DNA of 64,000 nt. Origin: GCA-002733465 sp039969155 (GTDB lineage Bacteria; Pseudomonadota; Gammaproteobacteria; Enterobacterales; Kangiellaceae). Every line of letters begins with the position of its first letter. Position 1 is the first letter of the stretch. Where the stretch lies: contig JBDVOJ010000119.1 in assembly GCA_039969155.1 (NCBI GenBank), positions 4,078 through 68,077 of the forward strand. The letters run 5' to 3'. The translations under genes were made by a program, and so were the position numbers. Of the stretch, positions 1 to 7,257 are shown piece after piece. The notes beneath the pieces are model-generated. The model had not been told where the DNA came from and made no database searches. It was given only the letters and a program-made list of their open reading frames with translations.

Positions 1-180
1 GTGAACCGAATGCCGGAGTGTCTTAGACGGAATCGTTCCCTGATGGGTGCAGTTTCCGCCGACAATTCTCCGGGCATCCACTACTGCTACTTTTAACCCG
101 TGCTTACTTGCATTAACCGCGGCACTTTCGCCAGCTGGTCCGGATCCAATAATAATAAGATCGAATGTATTATCGTTCAT
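1..180 (-). CDS. sthA: Soluble pyridine nucleotide transhydrogenase, N-terminal part (cut by window edge)
   Basis: Only the first 60 codons are present; the gene continues past the left edge. The product starts MNDNTFDLIIIGSGPAGESA, a flavoprotein Rossmann FAD-binding motif (GxGxxG). After an acidic strand end it continues with GGNCTHQGTIPSKTLRH. The GG-x-CTH-x-GTIPSK-x-LRH pattern, with a single Cys rather than the CxxxxC redox pair of lipoamide dehydrogenase or glutathione reductase, is characteristic of SthA (Si-specific NAD(P)+ transhydrogenase). This enzyme equilibrates NADPH and NADH in the cytoplasm. The ATG is at 178-180. The next gene upstream on the same strand is the bd-type oxidase operon, 269 bp away, so co-transcription is possible but not shown. 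Confidence 0.88.
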   Translation of the reverse strand, partial: MNDNTFDLIIIGSGPAGESAAVNASKHGLKVAVVDARRIVGGNCTHQGTIPSKTLRHSVH

Positions 181-449
181 AATTTCGCCAATAAGAGGTA
201 ACTACTAAGGCACACTGGTTTAATCAAAATTAGCTTCACACCCAGTGAATATCTGGGCGGTATTATCGTTAAAAGCTTAGGTCGAATCTAGTCAAAGATG
301 GAACTATTTACTCAGTTCAATAAGATCAGCTGTGCTCTAGTAACAAAAAACATACCGCACCTGTTAGCAACGACCCGATATACACTGTTTAATGAATCAC
401 CAAGCATCCTGATTACTCATCGATAAATAGAGTGAAATACCGAGCCCTA

Positions 450-1448
450 CTAGGAGTACTCTAAAGCGGTCGTTTTTCCTTTAAAAATTCGGTATGAAAA
501 TAACGTGTATATCAAAATAATTGGCAAAACAATCGCGACACCATAGAACACGAAAGACAATGACTTGCTAGAACTCGCCGCGTCGACGGCTAATAATTTG
601 TTAGGGATTACATATGGATAATAGCTGTAAGCTAGTCCTACTAAACACATAAAGAATACGCCCGCCACCGCTGTAAAAGGTATCCAACAACCCAAATCGT
701 TATTCCAAGGTACTTTTTTCAAGTAGTAATCCACTACTAGCATCAACGAAAAAGTAGTTAAAGGGATTGGCAAGAGCAATATTGCGGCCGGCAGGCTGAA
801 CCACCGCTCAGCAACCTGAGGGTTAATTAGCGGGTTAGCGACACAAATTGACAGCACCCCCAGTCCAGTGAACCAACCGGCGGTTCGCGCTTTCCTAGCC
901 GCATATTGTTGCAATTCACCTTCAGTTTTTAGCACTAGCCAGGCACCACCGATATAGGCATAAGCTGCGGTGATACAAATCGCGCTGAGGCACGAAAAAA
1001 GAAACGCTTGTACGCTATCTTCAAATCCAGTGACATATGCTCCCATCATAAAACCCTGCGAGGCAGTAGCTAAAATGGAACCCAACCTAAAAACTTGGTC
1101 CCAGAGGTTTTGATATTTAGTCACTGCTTTTGCTCGAAAATCAAACGCAACACCACGAATAATTAACCCCAAAATCAAAAACAGTACCGGAATATAGAGC
1201 TCCCGTAAAAAGATACTATGTGCTGTTGGGAAAGCGATAAGCAAAATACCAACCGCTAGAACAAGCCAAGTTTCATTGGCGTCCCAAAATGGCCCAATCG
1301 AAGCAATCATTTGATTTCGATGGGTTCGGCTGGAGCGATGCAATAGGATACCAACGCCGAGATCGAAGCCGTCTAAAATGGCATAGATCAAAATAGATAA
1401 TGCCATTAGCAAAAGAAAAATATAGGGCAACGCCTGTTCGAAACTCAT
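450..1448 (-). CDS. cioB: Cytochrome bd-type (CIO) ubiquinol oxidase subunit II
   Basis: A 332-residue polytopic inner-membrane protein of the CydB/CioB family. It starts with a hydrophobic segment leading to ILDGFDLGVGILL, the family signature (GFDLGVG) near residues 26-34. About eight further hydrophobic helices follow. Subunit II forms the structural heterodimer with subunit I in the quinol:O2 oxidoreductase. Its start overlaps the end of the subunit I gene by 4 bases (ATGA), indicating translational coupling. No CydX-like small subunit ORF was seen in the 270 bp downstream. The name cioB is preferred to cydB because the partner has the short Q-loop of cyanide-insensitive-type oxidases. 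Confidence 0.9.
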   Translation of the reverse strand: MSFEQALPYIFLLLMALSILIYAILDGFDLGVGILLHRSSRTHRNQMIASIGPFWDANETWLVLAVGILLIAFPTAHSIFLRELYIPVLFLILGLIIRGVAFDFRAKAVTKYQNLWDQVFRLGSILATASQGFMMGAYVTGFEDSVQAFLFSCLSAICITAAYAYIGGAWLVLKTEGELQQYAARKARTAGWFTGLGVLSICVANPLINPQVAERWFSLPAAILLLPIPLTTFSLMLVVDYYLKKVPWNNDLGCWIPFTAVAGVFFMCLVGLAYSYYPYVIPNKLLAVDAASSSKSLSFVFYGVAIVLPIILIYTLFSYRIFKGKTTALEYS

Positions 1449-2845
1449 GCACTTTCTCCAATCGGTTGGTTATTGCTATTTACCCCTTTGCCTTTGTAGT
1501 TGGTTAGTGAAGTTCCGCTATTCAGATCGCTTAAGTCGAACTCTGGTACAGCGGCAGACTTGCGTGCCATATAGAAAATCGTATGTAAGAAAGCCACCAT
1601 AATTAGGGTATACGTTATGACATAGACAATTAACGAAAACAACACATTCGAAGGTGGTAAATTGGTTACTGCTTCTGAAGTCTTAAGCACTCCACTGACT
1701 AAATAGGGTTGTCTTCCTATCTCGGTTACATACCATCCGGCAAGAGTTGCCACCCAGCCCGAAAAGCTCATACTAACCAGTGTCAGTAGAGTCTTTTTTT
1801 GTAGTGTTTTTTTAGTCACTAAAAACCAACTCACTAACCAACTGACAATCAGCATTAACAGCCCAACACCGATCATAATTCTAAAACTAAAAAAAACAGC
1901 TTTAACTGGTGGGTGCTCCCCTTCAAATTCATTAAGCCCTTTTACTTCACCGTTGGAATCATGGGTCAAAATTATACTCGCCAATTTAGGCACTGCTATT
2001 TCAAAATGATTCGTACGCTGTTCTTCATCTGGAATTGCAAATAGCAATAACGGCGCGCCATTTTGAGTCTCCCAAATCCCCTCCATGGCAGCTATTTTTT
2101 GAGGTTGGTGTTTAAGTGTGTTTAGACCGTGCAAGTCACCGATAAAAATTTGTAGTGGAATTAACACCGCCGCTGTGAATATTCCAGCCTTAAGCGCGAC
2201 CTTTGGTGCCAGCTTGTTGTCTCCCTTCCATATTCTGTAAGCCGATATACCGGCCACCAAGAAAGAGGCCGTTAGGCCTGATGCAAGTAACGTATGCAAC
2301 AATCGATAAGGAAACGACGGATTGAAAATGATTTGCACCCAGTCTTCTGGGTGGGCAACCCCGTCAACCATGATATGCCCCTGCGGGGTTTGCATCCAAG
2401 AGTTTAGTGCTAGAATCCAAAATGCCGACATACTAGTACCGATAGCAACCAAAAATGTGCAAAGAGTATGCACCCAGCTTGGAAGTCGCTTCATACCAAA
2501 AAGCATTGCTCCCAAAAAGGTCGCCTCCATAAAAAAAGCAGTCAAAACTTCGTAGCCTAATAGAGGACCAGCAATATTCCCTACACGCTCCATAAAGCCA
2601 GGCCAATTAGTACCGAACTGAAACGACATAGTGATACCACTGACAACTCCGATTGCGAATGTCAGTGCAAATATCTTCACCCAAAATCGATAACATCGTA
2701 GCCAAACAGGGTGACCGGATATTTCATGACGCACTTTAAAATAAAAGAGAAACCAAGCGAGTGCGATAGAAATGCTAGGAAAAAGTATATGAAAGCTAAT
2801 ATTAGTAGCGAACTGAATCCGCGACAGTAAAAATGTTTCTAACAT
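1445..2845 (-). CDS. cioA: Cytochrome bd-type (CIO) ubiquinol oxidase subunit I, short Q-loop
   Basis: A 466-residue CydA-family heme protein that oxidises quinol and reduces O2 to water in the inner membrane. Conserved residues line up with E. coli CydA: H19 (heme ligand, TNISFHILFPS), E99 (GYEVLTAFFMEATF) and E107, H184 (RLLHTLLAS), the quinol-loop motif KHQPQKIAAMEGIWET near 246-260, and M324 (FRIMIGVG), equivalent to the heme b558 Met. Only about 65 residues separate the quinol-loop motif from this Met, against about 135 in the long-loop E. coli enzyme. That marks the short Q-loop, CIO-like class. The ATG is preceded by GGAGT at 7 bases. The gene lies 57 bp downstream of the GbsR-like regulator and overlaps subunit II. 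Confidence 0.92.
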   Translation of the reverse strand: MLETFLLSRIQFATNISFHILFPSISIALAWFLFYFKVRHEISGHPVWLRCYRFWVKIFALTFAIGVVSGITMSFQFGTNWPGFMERVGNIAGPLLGYEVLTAFFMEATFLGAMLFGMKRLPSWVHTLCTFLVAIGTSMSAFWILALNSWMQTPQGHIMVDGVAHPEDWVQIIFNPSFPYRLLHTLLASGLTASFLVAGISAYRIWKGDNKLAPKVALKAGIFTAAVLIPLQIFIGDLHGLNTLKHQPQKIAAMEGIWETQNGAPLLLFAIPDEEQRTNHFEIAVPKLASIILTHDSNGEVKGLNEFEGEHPPVKAVFFSFRIMIGVGLLMLIVSWLVSWFLVTKKTLQKKTLLTLVSMSFSGWVATLAGWYVTEIGRQPYLVSGVLKTSEAVTNLPPSNVLFSLIVYVITYTLIMVAFLHTIFYMARKSAAVPEFDLSDLNSGTSLTNYKGKGVNSNNQPIGESA

Positions 2846-2902
2846 TTTTGTACTCCGTTCATTTAACCAAATAACTAGATAGAATTTTTCTTGTCGAAGT
2901 TT

Positions 2903-3460
2903 TTAATCAGTATTTGTAGAACCGCTTGAAGAAAAGCGATGTTTAATATCGAGAATTTTTCCGACTCCAGATCCCAATTTCAGTAAAGTCTGCAGACTTT
3001 CTGGACTCATTCGTTGAATATCACTAAACCAAGTATTGAATAGTTCAAGCAGGTCATGCATTTCTTTGATTTTATCGCGAGTGAATTGATTCTCGTCATT
3101 CGAGTCAGTCATTAACTGGCCTCTAAGTAATGATAAAGTCGGTTCAACTTCTCTTTTTCTTCGTTCAGAAAGGACTTGAATGGCTAAATCCCAAAGGCTT
3201 CCAATGGGTTTGAAATAGTCTTTGCGATCACCTTGATTCTTGTGGACTCGTATTAGCTGCCAAGACTGCAATTCCTTAAGTCCCATGCTAACGTTGCCTC
3301 TAGAAATACCTAACATTTCGGCAATTTGGTCAGCATTTAACGGCCGCTCATTAAAAACGATCACAGCTAACATTTGACCGACGGTTCGGTTAAACCCCCA
3401 TCGACTCCCCATTTCGCCAAAATGGACGACAAAAGTTTCGAGCTCAGTTGAAATGGTCAC
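2903..3460 (-). CDS. GbsR/MarR-family transcriptional regulator
   Basis: About 185 residues. The N-terminal half is a winged helix-turn-helix: LNADQIAEMLGISRGNVSMG is the recognition region, and RVHKNQGDRKDYF is the wing. The length and the opening WGFNRTVGQMLAVIVF match the GbsR subgroup of MarR-like repressors. The reading frame is open to a TTG at 3475. However, GTG at 3460 is preceded 8 bases away by GGTGA, whereas the upstream TTG/GTG codons have no ribosome binding site and fall in or beside a palindrome, so 3460 is chosen. The gene leads into cioAB (57-bp gap, same strand). It is therefore probably the local regulator of the oxidase; this is inference from position. Confidence 0.82.
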   Translation of the reverse strand: MTISTELETFVVHFGEMGSRWGFNRTVGQMLAVIVFNERPLNADQIAEMLGISRGNVSMGLKELQSWQLIRVHKNQGDRKDYFKPIGSLWDLAIQVLSERRKREVEPTLSLLRGQLMTDSNDENQFTRDKIKEMHDLLELFNTWFSDIQRMSPESLQTLLKLGSGVGKILDIKHRFSSSGSTNTD

Positions 3461-3473
3461 TATCAAATTCACC

Positions 3474-3497
3474 AATTTTCAGAAATTTCTGAAAATT
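3474..3497. promoter_or_regulatory. Perfect 24-bp palindrome, probable operator of the GbsR-like regulator
   Basis: Half site AATTTTCAGAAA followed directly by its exact reverse complement, with no spacer. It sits 14-37 bases upstream of the proposed GTG start of the regulator, where the promoter or 5' leader should be. MarR-type dimers commonly autoregulate through such inverted repeats. No second copy was seen upstream of cioA. Confidence 0.65.
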
Positions 3498-3662
3498 GTA
3501 TACCTAATATAGTAATAAGCAACTAGATTGGTCGTTACTCCGATAGGGAAAAGCTATAAATCAGCCTAATTCAAGACAAGAGATTCTGAACATTATTGAG
3601 AATAAATACTCACTCATATTTGGCAGGAGTTAGTAATGTTCAATTAAAACAATAACTAAGCT

Positions 3663-3698
3663 CAGGTGACGAACGTTTAGTTTGGCGTTCGCCTCCTG
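3663..3698 (-). terminator. Imperfect hairpin after the lipase-like gene
   Basis: CAGG-t-G-a-CGAACG pairs with CGTTCG-c-C-t-CCTG around a 10-base loop, giving eleven base pairs with two mismatches. It lies 15 bases beyond the stop codon of the hydrolase gene. The T-rich run after it on that strand is displaced by several bases, so intrinsic termination is likely but not certain. Confidence 0.5.
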
Positions 3699-3712
3699 AT
3701 AGCTTTGTACTA

Positions 3713-5164
3713 TTAACGCTTGGTTATTTCAAATACTTTGTCAGTAGGCAATCTTACTAACTCGATATCAATAATGGTTGTTCTAAAACTCTGGATAACT
3801 CCCATCACCTGTTTTGCCGACATTTGAATATTCACGGGCACAAATTCAATCTCAGTAGAATCTGGCTCATGGCCGGTTATTTCAATGTCCAATGGAACGA
3901 CATTATGAAGGATCTCTTCGAACTGTTTAGTTTTCGAGTTGAATTCCTGAGTTCGCAAATAAAAAGTAATAATCCCTTTACAGGTTTTATTACCGTGATG
4001 ATCTTCAATTCGTTTTTCTAACCTTATCTGTCCTTTTTTAGCTTTTTCTGATTGAAACATAACATCGAAGTGTTCAACTCCATTTCCAAATTGATCTTTG
4101 ATTCTAAAAATAAGTTGCGCATGCCCTTCATACTGTTCTTGCGGATCCCACTCAGTCAGTCTTTTCTTGAGTTTCGCAGCCCGTTCAAAGGTTTTATCAT
4201 GGGCAGTAGAAAATCGCTCAATCGCTTTCTGATAAGCTGTGTCGGTCGCCCCGGTAGAAAGCGCGGTTTTAATGAGCGGCATCACACTCGTTCGATTTTT
4301 GCTGCCACCTACAATTCCAATCTTGTCACCAAAATGAGCCGTTTCATAAGCAACTGTAAACGGAATAGCCTGCCTTCTATTGGCTAAATGAGTCGTATCA
4401 AAATCATAATGAAACTCTGTGATTTTTTTGTTTTGCAATCGCTTATTAATCAAAGTTCTTAGTTTACTAACTTTCATTGAAAGCACTTTTGCTTTTGGTG
4501 TGACCTTGATGTAATTGAAATTGAGATTGCCAGCACTCGTTCTCACGGTATTATCGGAAGAATCCTCTTTCACGTATCGGATTGGTACGAGCCTTAACAT
4601 GGGCAAGGTTTGTGACCCAATAATGCAAAACTCTTGTACGCCGTAGTCCGCGCGCATGTCGTTTCCAGATTTTAAAAAGTGAGTATGTAAATCAATGGTC
4701 TTATCGCAACCAAATTCGAGTTCATTTAGAATTCGTGTCCCAACTCCGGTTCCTTGTAACAGTTGATTTTTCCAACGTGATAATTGGCCTTGTCCGATAT
4801 GCGCTAAACCACTACCAAAGTTTGCACCGGCTAAATGAATAAGATTCTGGATTGGAGATGGTTTTGCAGAAAACTTTTTTATCCAGTTTCTAGCAACCAA
4901 TGCGCCGGTGCTATGGATGATCACATGGAACCCCGACTCTAAAAGACTCGGATGCTCACTTTTTAAAGCTCTGTCCATGGCGTAGCTGACATCATCTAAC
5001 ATCACACCATCACTCAAGGAAATCCAGCGGCTTAGATTTAAAGATTTAATTTGTTGATTACCGAACTTCTTTTTCAGTTCTTTAGGTAGTGAACCATAGA
5101 TTTTGTCAACTTTTTCGTCCTTACCTTCTGTGCTATATCCGTGGATTAATAGAATGGGTAGCAT
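3713..5164 (-). CDS. Lipase-like alpha/beta hydrolase with C-terminal beta-rich region
   Basis: A 483-residue protein without a clear signal peptide. The N-terminal third is an alpha/beta hydrolase: the HG oxyanion element at residues 8-9 (LLIHGYS), and a nucleophile elbow VIIHSTGALVARNW with Ser85. The usual first Gly of GxSxG is Ile here, as in some lipase/PGAP1-like proteins. NLIHLAGANFGSGLAHIG follows, typical of lipases of this group. The last 140 residues are strand-rich (EGHAQLIFRIKDQFG onward) and look like a separate beta-sandwich. The ATG has AGGAG at 7 bases. It is monocistronic: a hairpin follows and long gaps lie on both sides. The substrate is unknown; a lipid or ester is likely. 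Confidence 0.68.
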   Translation of the reverse strand: MLPILLIHGYSTEGKDEKVDKIYGSLPKELKKKFGNQQIKSLNLSRWISLSDGVMLDDVSYAMDRALKSEHPSLLESGFHVIIHSTGALVARNWIKKFSAKPSPIQNLIHLAGANFGSGLAHIGQGQLSRWKNQLLQGTGVGTRILNELEFGCDKTIDLHTHFLKSGNDMRADYGVQEFCIIGSQTLPMLRLVPIRYVKEDSSDNTVRTSAGNLNFNYIKVTPKAKVLSMKVSKLRTLINKRLQNKKITEFHYDFDTTHLANRRQAIPFTVAYETAHFGDKIGIVGGSKNRTSVMPLIKTALSTGATDTAYQKAIERFSTAHDKTFERAAKLKKRLTEWDPQEQYEGHAQLIFRIKDQFGNGVEHFDVMFQSEKAKKGQIRLEKRIEDHHGNKTCKGIITFYLRTQEFNSKTKQFEEILHNVVPLDIEITGHEPDSTEIEFVPVNIQMSAKQVMGVIQSFRTTIIDIELVRLPTDKVFEITKR

Positions 5165-5550
5165 AGGTGATCTCCTATCAGTGCGATTTGTTATTTTTTA
5201 GTCTGGTTTATTGTCTACCGATTGAAATAAGTTTTCCATTAAATATCTCAAATTGGAACGGTTTTAGAGTGATAAACTTAATCCACTTAAAAATTAGGAA
5301 ATGAAAAATCTTTACCACGGAGGCAGAGCTTGCCCAGTAGTGAAGTCTTGTAGACTTTTAGTTTTGAGCTAATTCAACTCTATCCGCTCGGTATAGCTTA
5401 AGAATTTCCCCTCTCCCGCTGGAAAGTAAATCAAAAACACCTAAAGCTTATACTCTCCGTGATCTTTATGACTCCATGGTAAATCCATTTAATCTTTTGA
5501 CTTAGATACTTCATCTTTAGTGCCTAAAGTTTAGTTTGGTCGACTGCAAA
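5165..5550. other. Intergenic stretch with degenerate repeat fragments
   Basis: 386 bp without a convincing gene. It holds fragments resembling the CACGGAGG-type and CCCCTCTCCC-type dispersed repeats also seen near 31185-31325 and 9420-9465/49405. A small hairpin AAGTCT-tgt-AGACTT at 5343-5357 is followed by T-rich sequence. A second hairpin, CTTTAG-tgc-CTAAAG at 5515-5529, lies 22 bases beyond the stop of the PLP enzyme gene and could weakly terminate it. Confidence 0.4.
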
Positions 5551-6591
5551 CTAAAAAGCCTCCTGATAAGCAAACAACCCAACACTTCCACCTGTGTGCA
5601 AAAACATCACACGACTTCCCGCTGCAATTTCACCTTTTCTACATAAATCAAACAGCCCAGCCATCGCTTTTCCACTATAGACAGGATCAAGCAGAAGTCC
5701 TTCTAATTCAGCACAAGTCTTAACTGCTTCGAGCATTGCCTCGGTTACCTGACCGTAACCCTCACCGTAATAATCCCCATTGGTTTTGACTCTTGCGCGT
5801 AGCATTGACTCACTAACTTTTTTTGGATCAAAATTTAAGTCGGCCATAACTTGCTTTAACAATTGGTAAACTAAAGGATCTTGTTCAGATGATGGTCTAC
5901 TCACATTAATGCCTAAAACTTCAGTTTGATCATTAGTAGCAATCAGGCCAGCTAGTAACCCTGCTTGAGTACCAGCACTACCTGTGGCAAGTATAATGCG
6001 ATCAAAATTTACTCTACCATTCTGGTCTTCCTCACTACATTCAATTGCATCGGTGCTCAGCTGATCTAATAATTCATAGACACATTGAACATATCCAAGG
6101 CTACCTATCGAATTAGAGCCCCCAATAGGAATAAGGTAAGGCAATTTACCGTGGTCTGAAAGTTGCTGCATCAAACCCTGCGCAAATTCTTCAATGTCTT
6201 GGTCATCAGACAAAGTATGAATTTTTGAGCCAAATAATTTGTCGAGTAAAATATTTCCATTATTCATATAGTTCGATCTTGGTGTTCCTTCCACCGCTTG
6301 CAAAACCAACTCGCAGTCGAAGCCAAATTTGGCAGCAGCCGCAGCTGTTTGGCGCGCATGATTGGACTGGATTCCACCTAGAGTAACCAAGGTATCAGCA
6401 CATTTCGATTGAGCATCAGCCAATAGAAATTCTAGTTTTCGAGTCTTGTTTCCCCCTCCTCCTAGTCCGGTGCAGTCGTCACGTTTTATCCAGAGTTCAA
6501 TTCCCAACAATTCAGAAAGTCGAGGTGCATACTCTAATGGTGTCGGCGAGTGAGTGAGTTTTATTCGTGGAATATGTTTTATAACTGACAT
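5551..6591 (-). CDS. D-cysteine desulfhydrase / ACC deaminase-like PLP enzyme
   Basis: A 346-residue fold-type II pyridoxal-phosphate enzyme. PTPLEYAPRLSELLG and ELWIKRDDCTGLGGGGNKTRKLEFL contain the Schiff-base lysine (K49). TLGGIQSNHARQTAAAAAKFG is the substrate/cofactor loop, and IILATGSAGTQAGLLAG is the phosphate-binding Gly-rich loop. This matches the DcyD/ACC-deaminase family, which degrades D-cysteine to pyruvate, sulfide and ammonia or acts on related small amino acids. The distinction cannot be made by eye. The start ATG has AAGGAG at 9 bases. It is a single gene with no obvious partners, and the product is cytoplasmic. Confidence 0.85.
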   Translation of the reverse strand: MSVIKHIPRIKLTHSPTPLEYAPRLSELLGIELWIKRDDCTGLGGGGNKTRKLEFLLADAQSKCADTLVTLGGIQSNHARQTAAAAAKFGFDCELVLQAVEGTPRSNYMNNGNILLDKLFGSKIHTLSDDQDIEEFAQGLMQQLSDHGKLPYLIPIGGSNSIGSLGYVQCVYELLDQLSTDAIECSEEDQNGRVNFDRIILATGSAGTQAGLLAGLIATNDQTEVLGINVSRPSSEQDPLVYQLLKQVMADLNFDPKKVSESMLRARVKTNGDYYGEGYGQVTEAMLEAVKTCAELEGLLLDPVYSGKAMAGLFDLCRKGEIAAGSRVMFLHTGGSVGLFAYQEAF

Positions 6592-6662
6592 CTTTTTACG
6601 CTCCTTTTTAAAAACTAAAATTCACTATAGGCTCTTTTTATTTAGAGATAATTAAGCCCATG

Positions 6663-6938
6663 CTAGCTAGGCAGCTCAGTCAGGATGTATTCAAGATCCG
6701 GATCCCCTCCAGGGATTGCGATCCTAAACCAAATAAAGGGTAGTAACGGATTGGGAAGCCAATATATCCAAGAAAAAAAACGTTTTTCCCTCTCACCATT
6801 GATTATTAAATCAGCCCACACATACAATAATTTATAGACACAAATACCTGGAACGAAATTGACCTTAAAACATGTTTGATTTATCCAGCGCTTTCGGCAA
6901 TAGTAGTTACCTTCGAATTGTCTAATCTCCCTACCCAA
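6663..6938 (-). CDS. Small conserved-looking protein with unclear start
   Basis: From a TTG at 6936-6938 the frame encodes 91 residues with an aromatic-rich C-terminal half (FSWIYWLPNPLLPFIWFRI, then DPDLEYILTE). The frame stays open to the TAG at 7014-7016, adding about 25 residues (VINERKHIKIIHKATQTVLA and DGPLG) that read like real protein. That extension has no ATG, GTG or TTG. A good Shine-Dalgarno (AGGGGA) stands 7-8 bases before an ATC codon at 7002-7004, as if an ATG had mutated to ATC or a rare start is used. The TVLADG...FEGNYY pattern faintly recalls small DUF427-type proteins, but I cannot assign it. It could be a decaying gene. Confidence 0.45.
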   Translation of the reverse strand: MGREIRQFEGNYYCRKRWINQTCFKVNFVPGICVYKLLYVWADLIINGEREKRFFSWIYWLPNPLLPFIWFRIAIPGGDPDLEYILTELPS

Positions 6939-7257
6939 AGGACCATCAGCTAGAACTGTTTGAGTCGCTTTGTGAATGATCTTTATGTGCTTACGTTCGT
7001 TGATTACTTTCCCCTAAATAGATATTTTTGACTAAAGTAGCGTGTTGTTTGTTAACTTGCAACAGGTCAAAAGATAAACAGCAAGCGAATAACCAGGTCT
7101 AACCACTTTCAAATAACACAACTAGAACAATTCTGTTACAAATTTAGCCTGTGGGATAAAATGAAACTGACTATACTTCAGTGCAACCGAAATCTGAACT
7201 CAAGATAATCTAGTTTTTAGAGCCATCTTCCCATCTTTGCTGAAAAGTTAGTATTTA

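Noticed and set aside
181..449. CydX/CioX-like small subunit downstream of cioB
   Set aside because: Only very short minus-strand frames such as MSNQDAW are present; none has a membrane helix.
4052..4387. 111-residue + strand ORF inside the lipase-like gene
   Set aside because: Antisense shadow of a well-supported gene; no ribosome binding site or recognisable motif.
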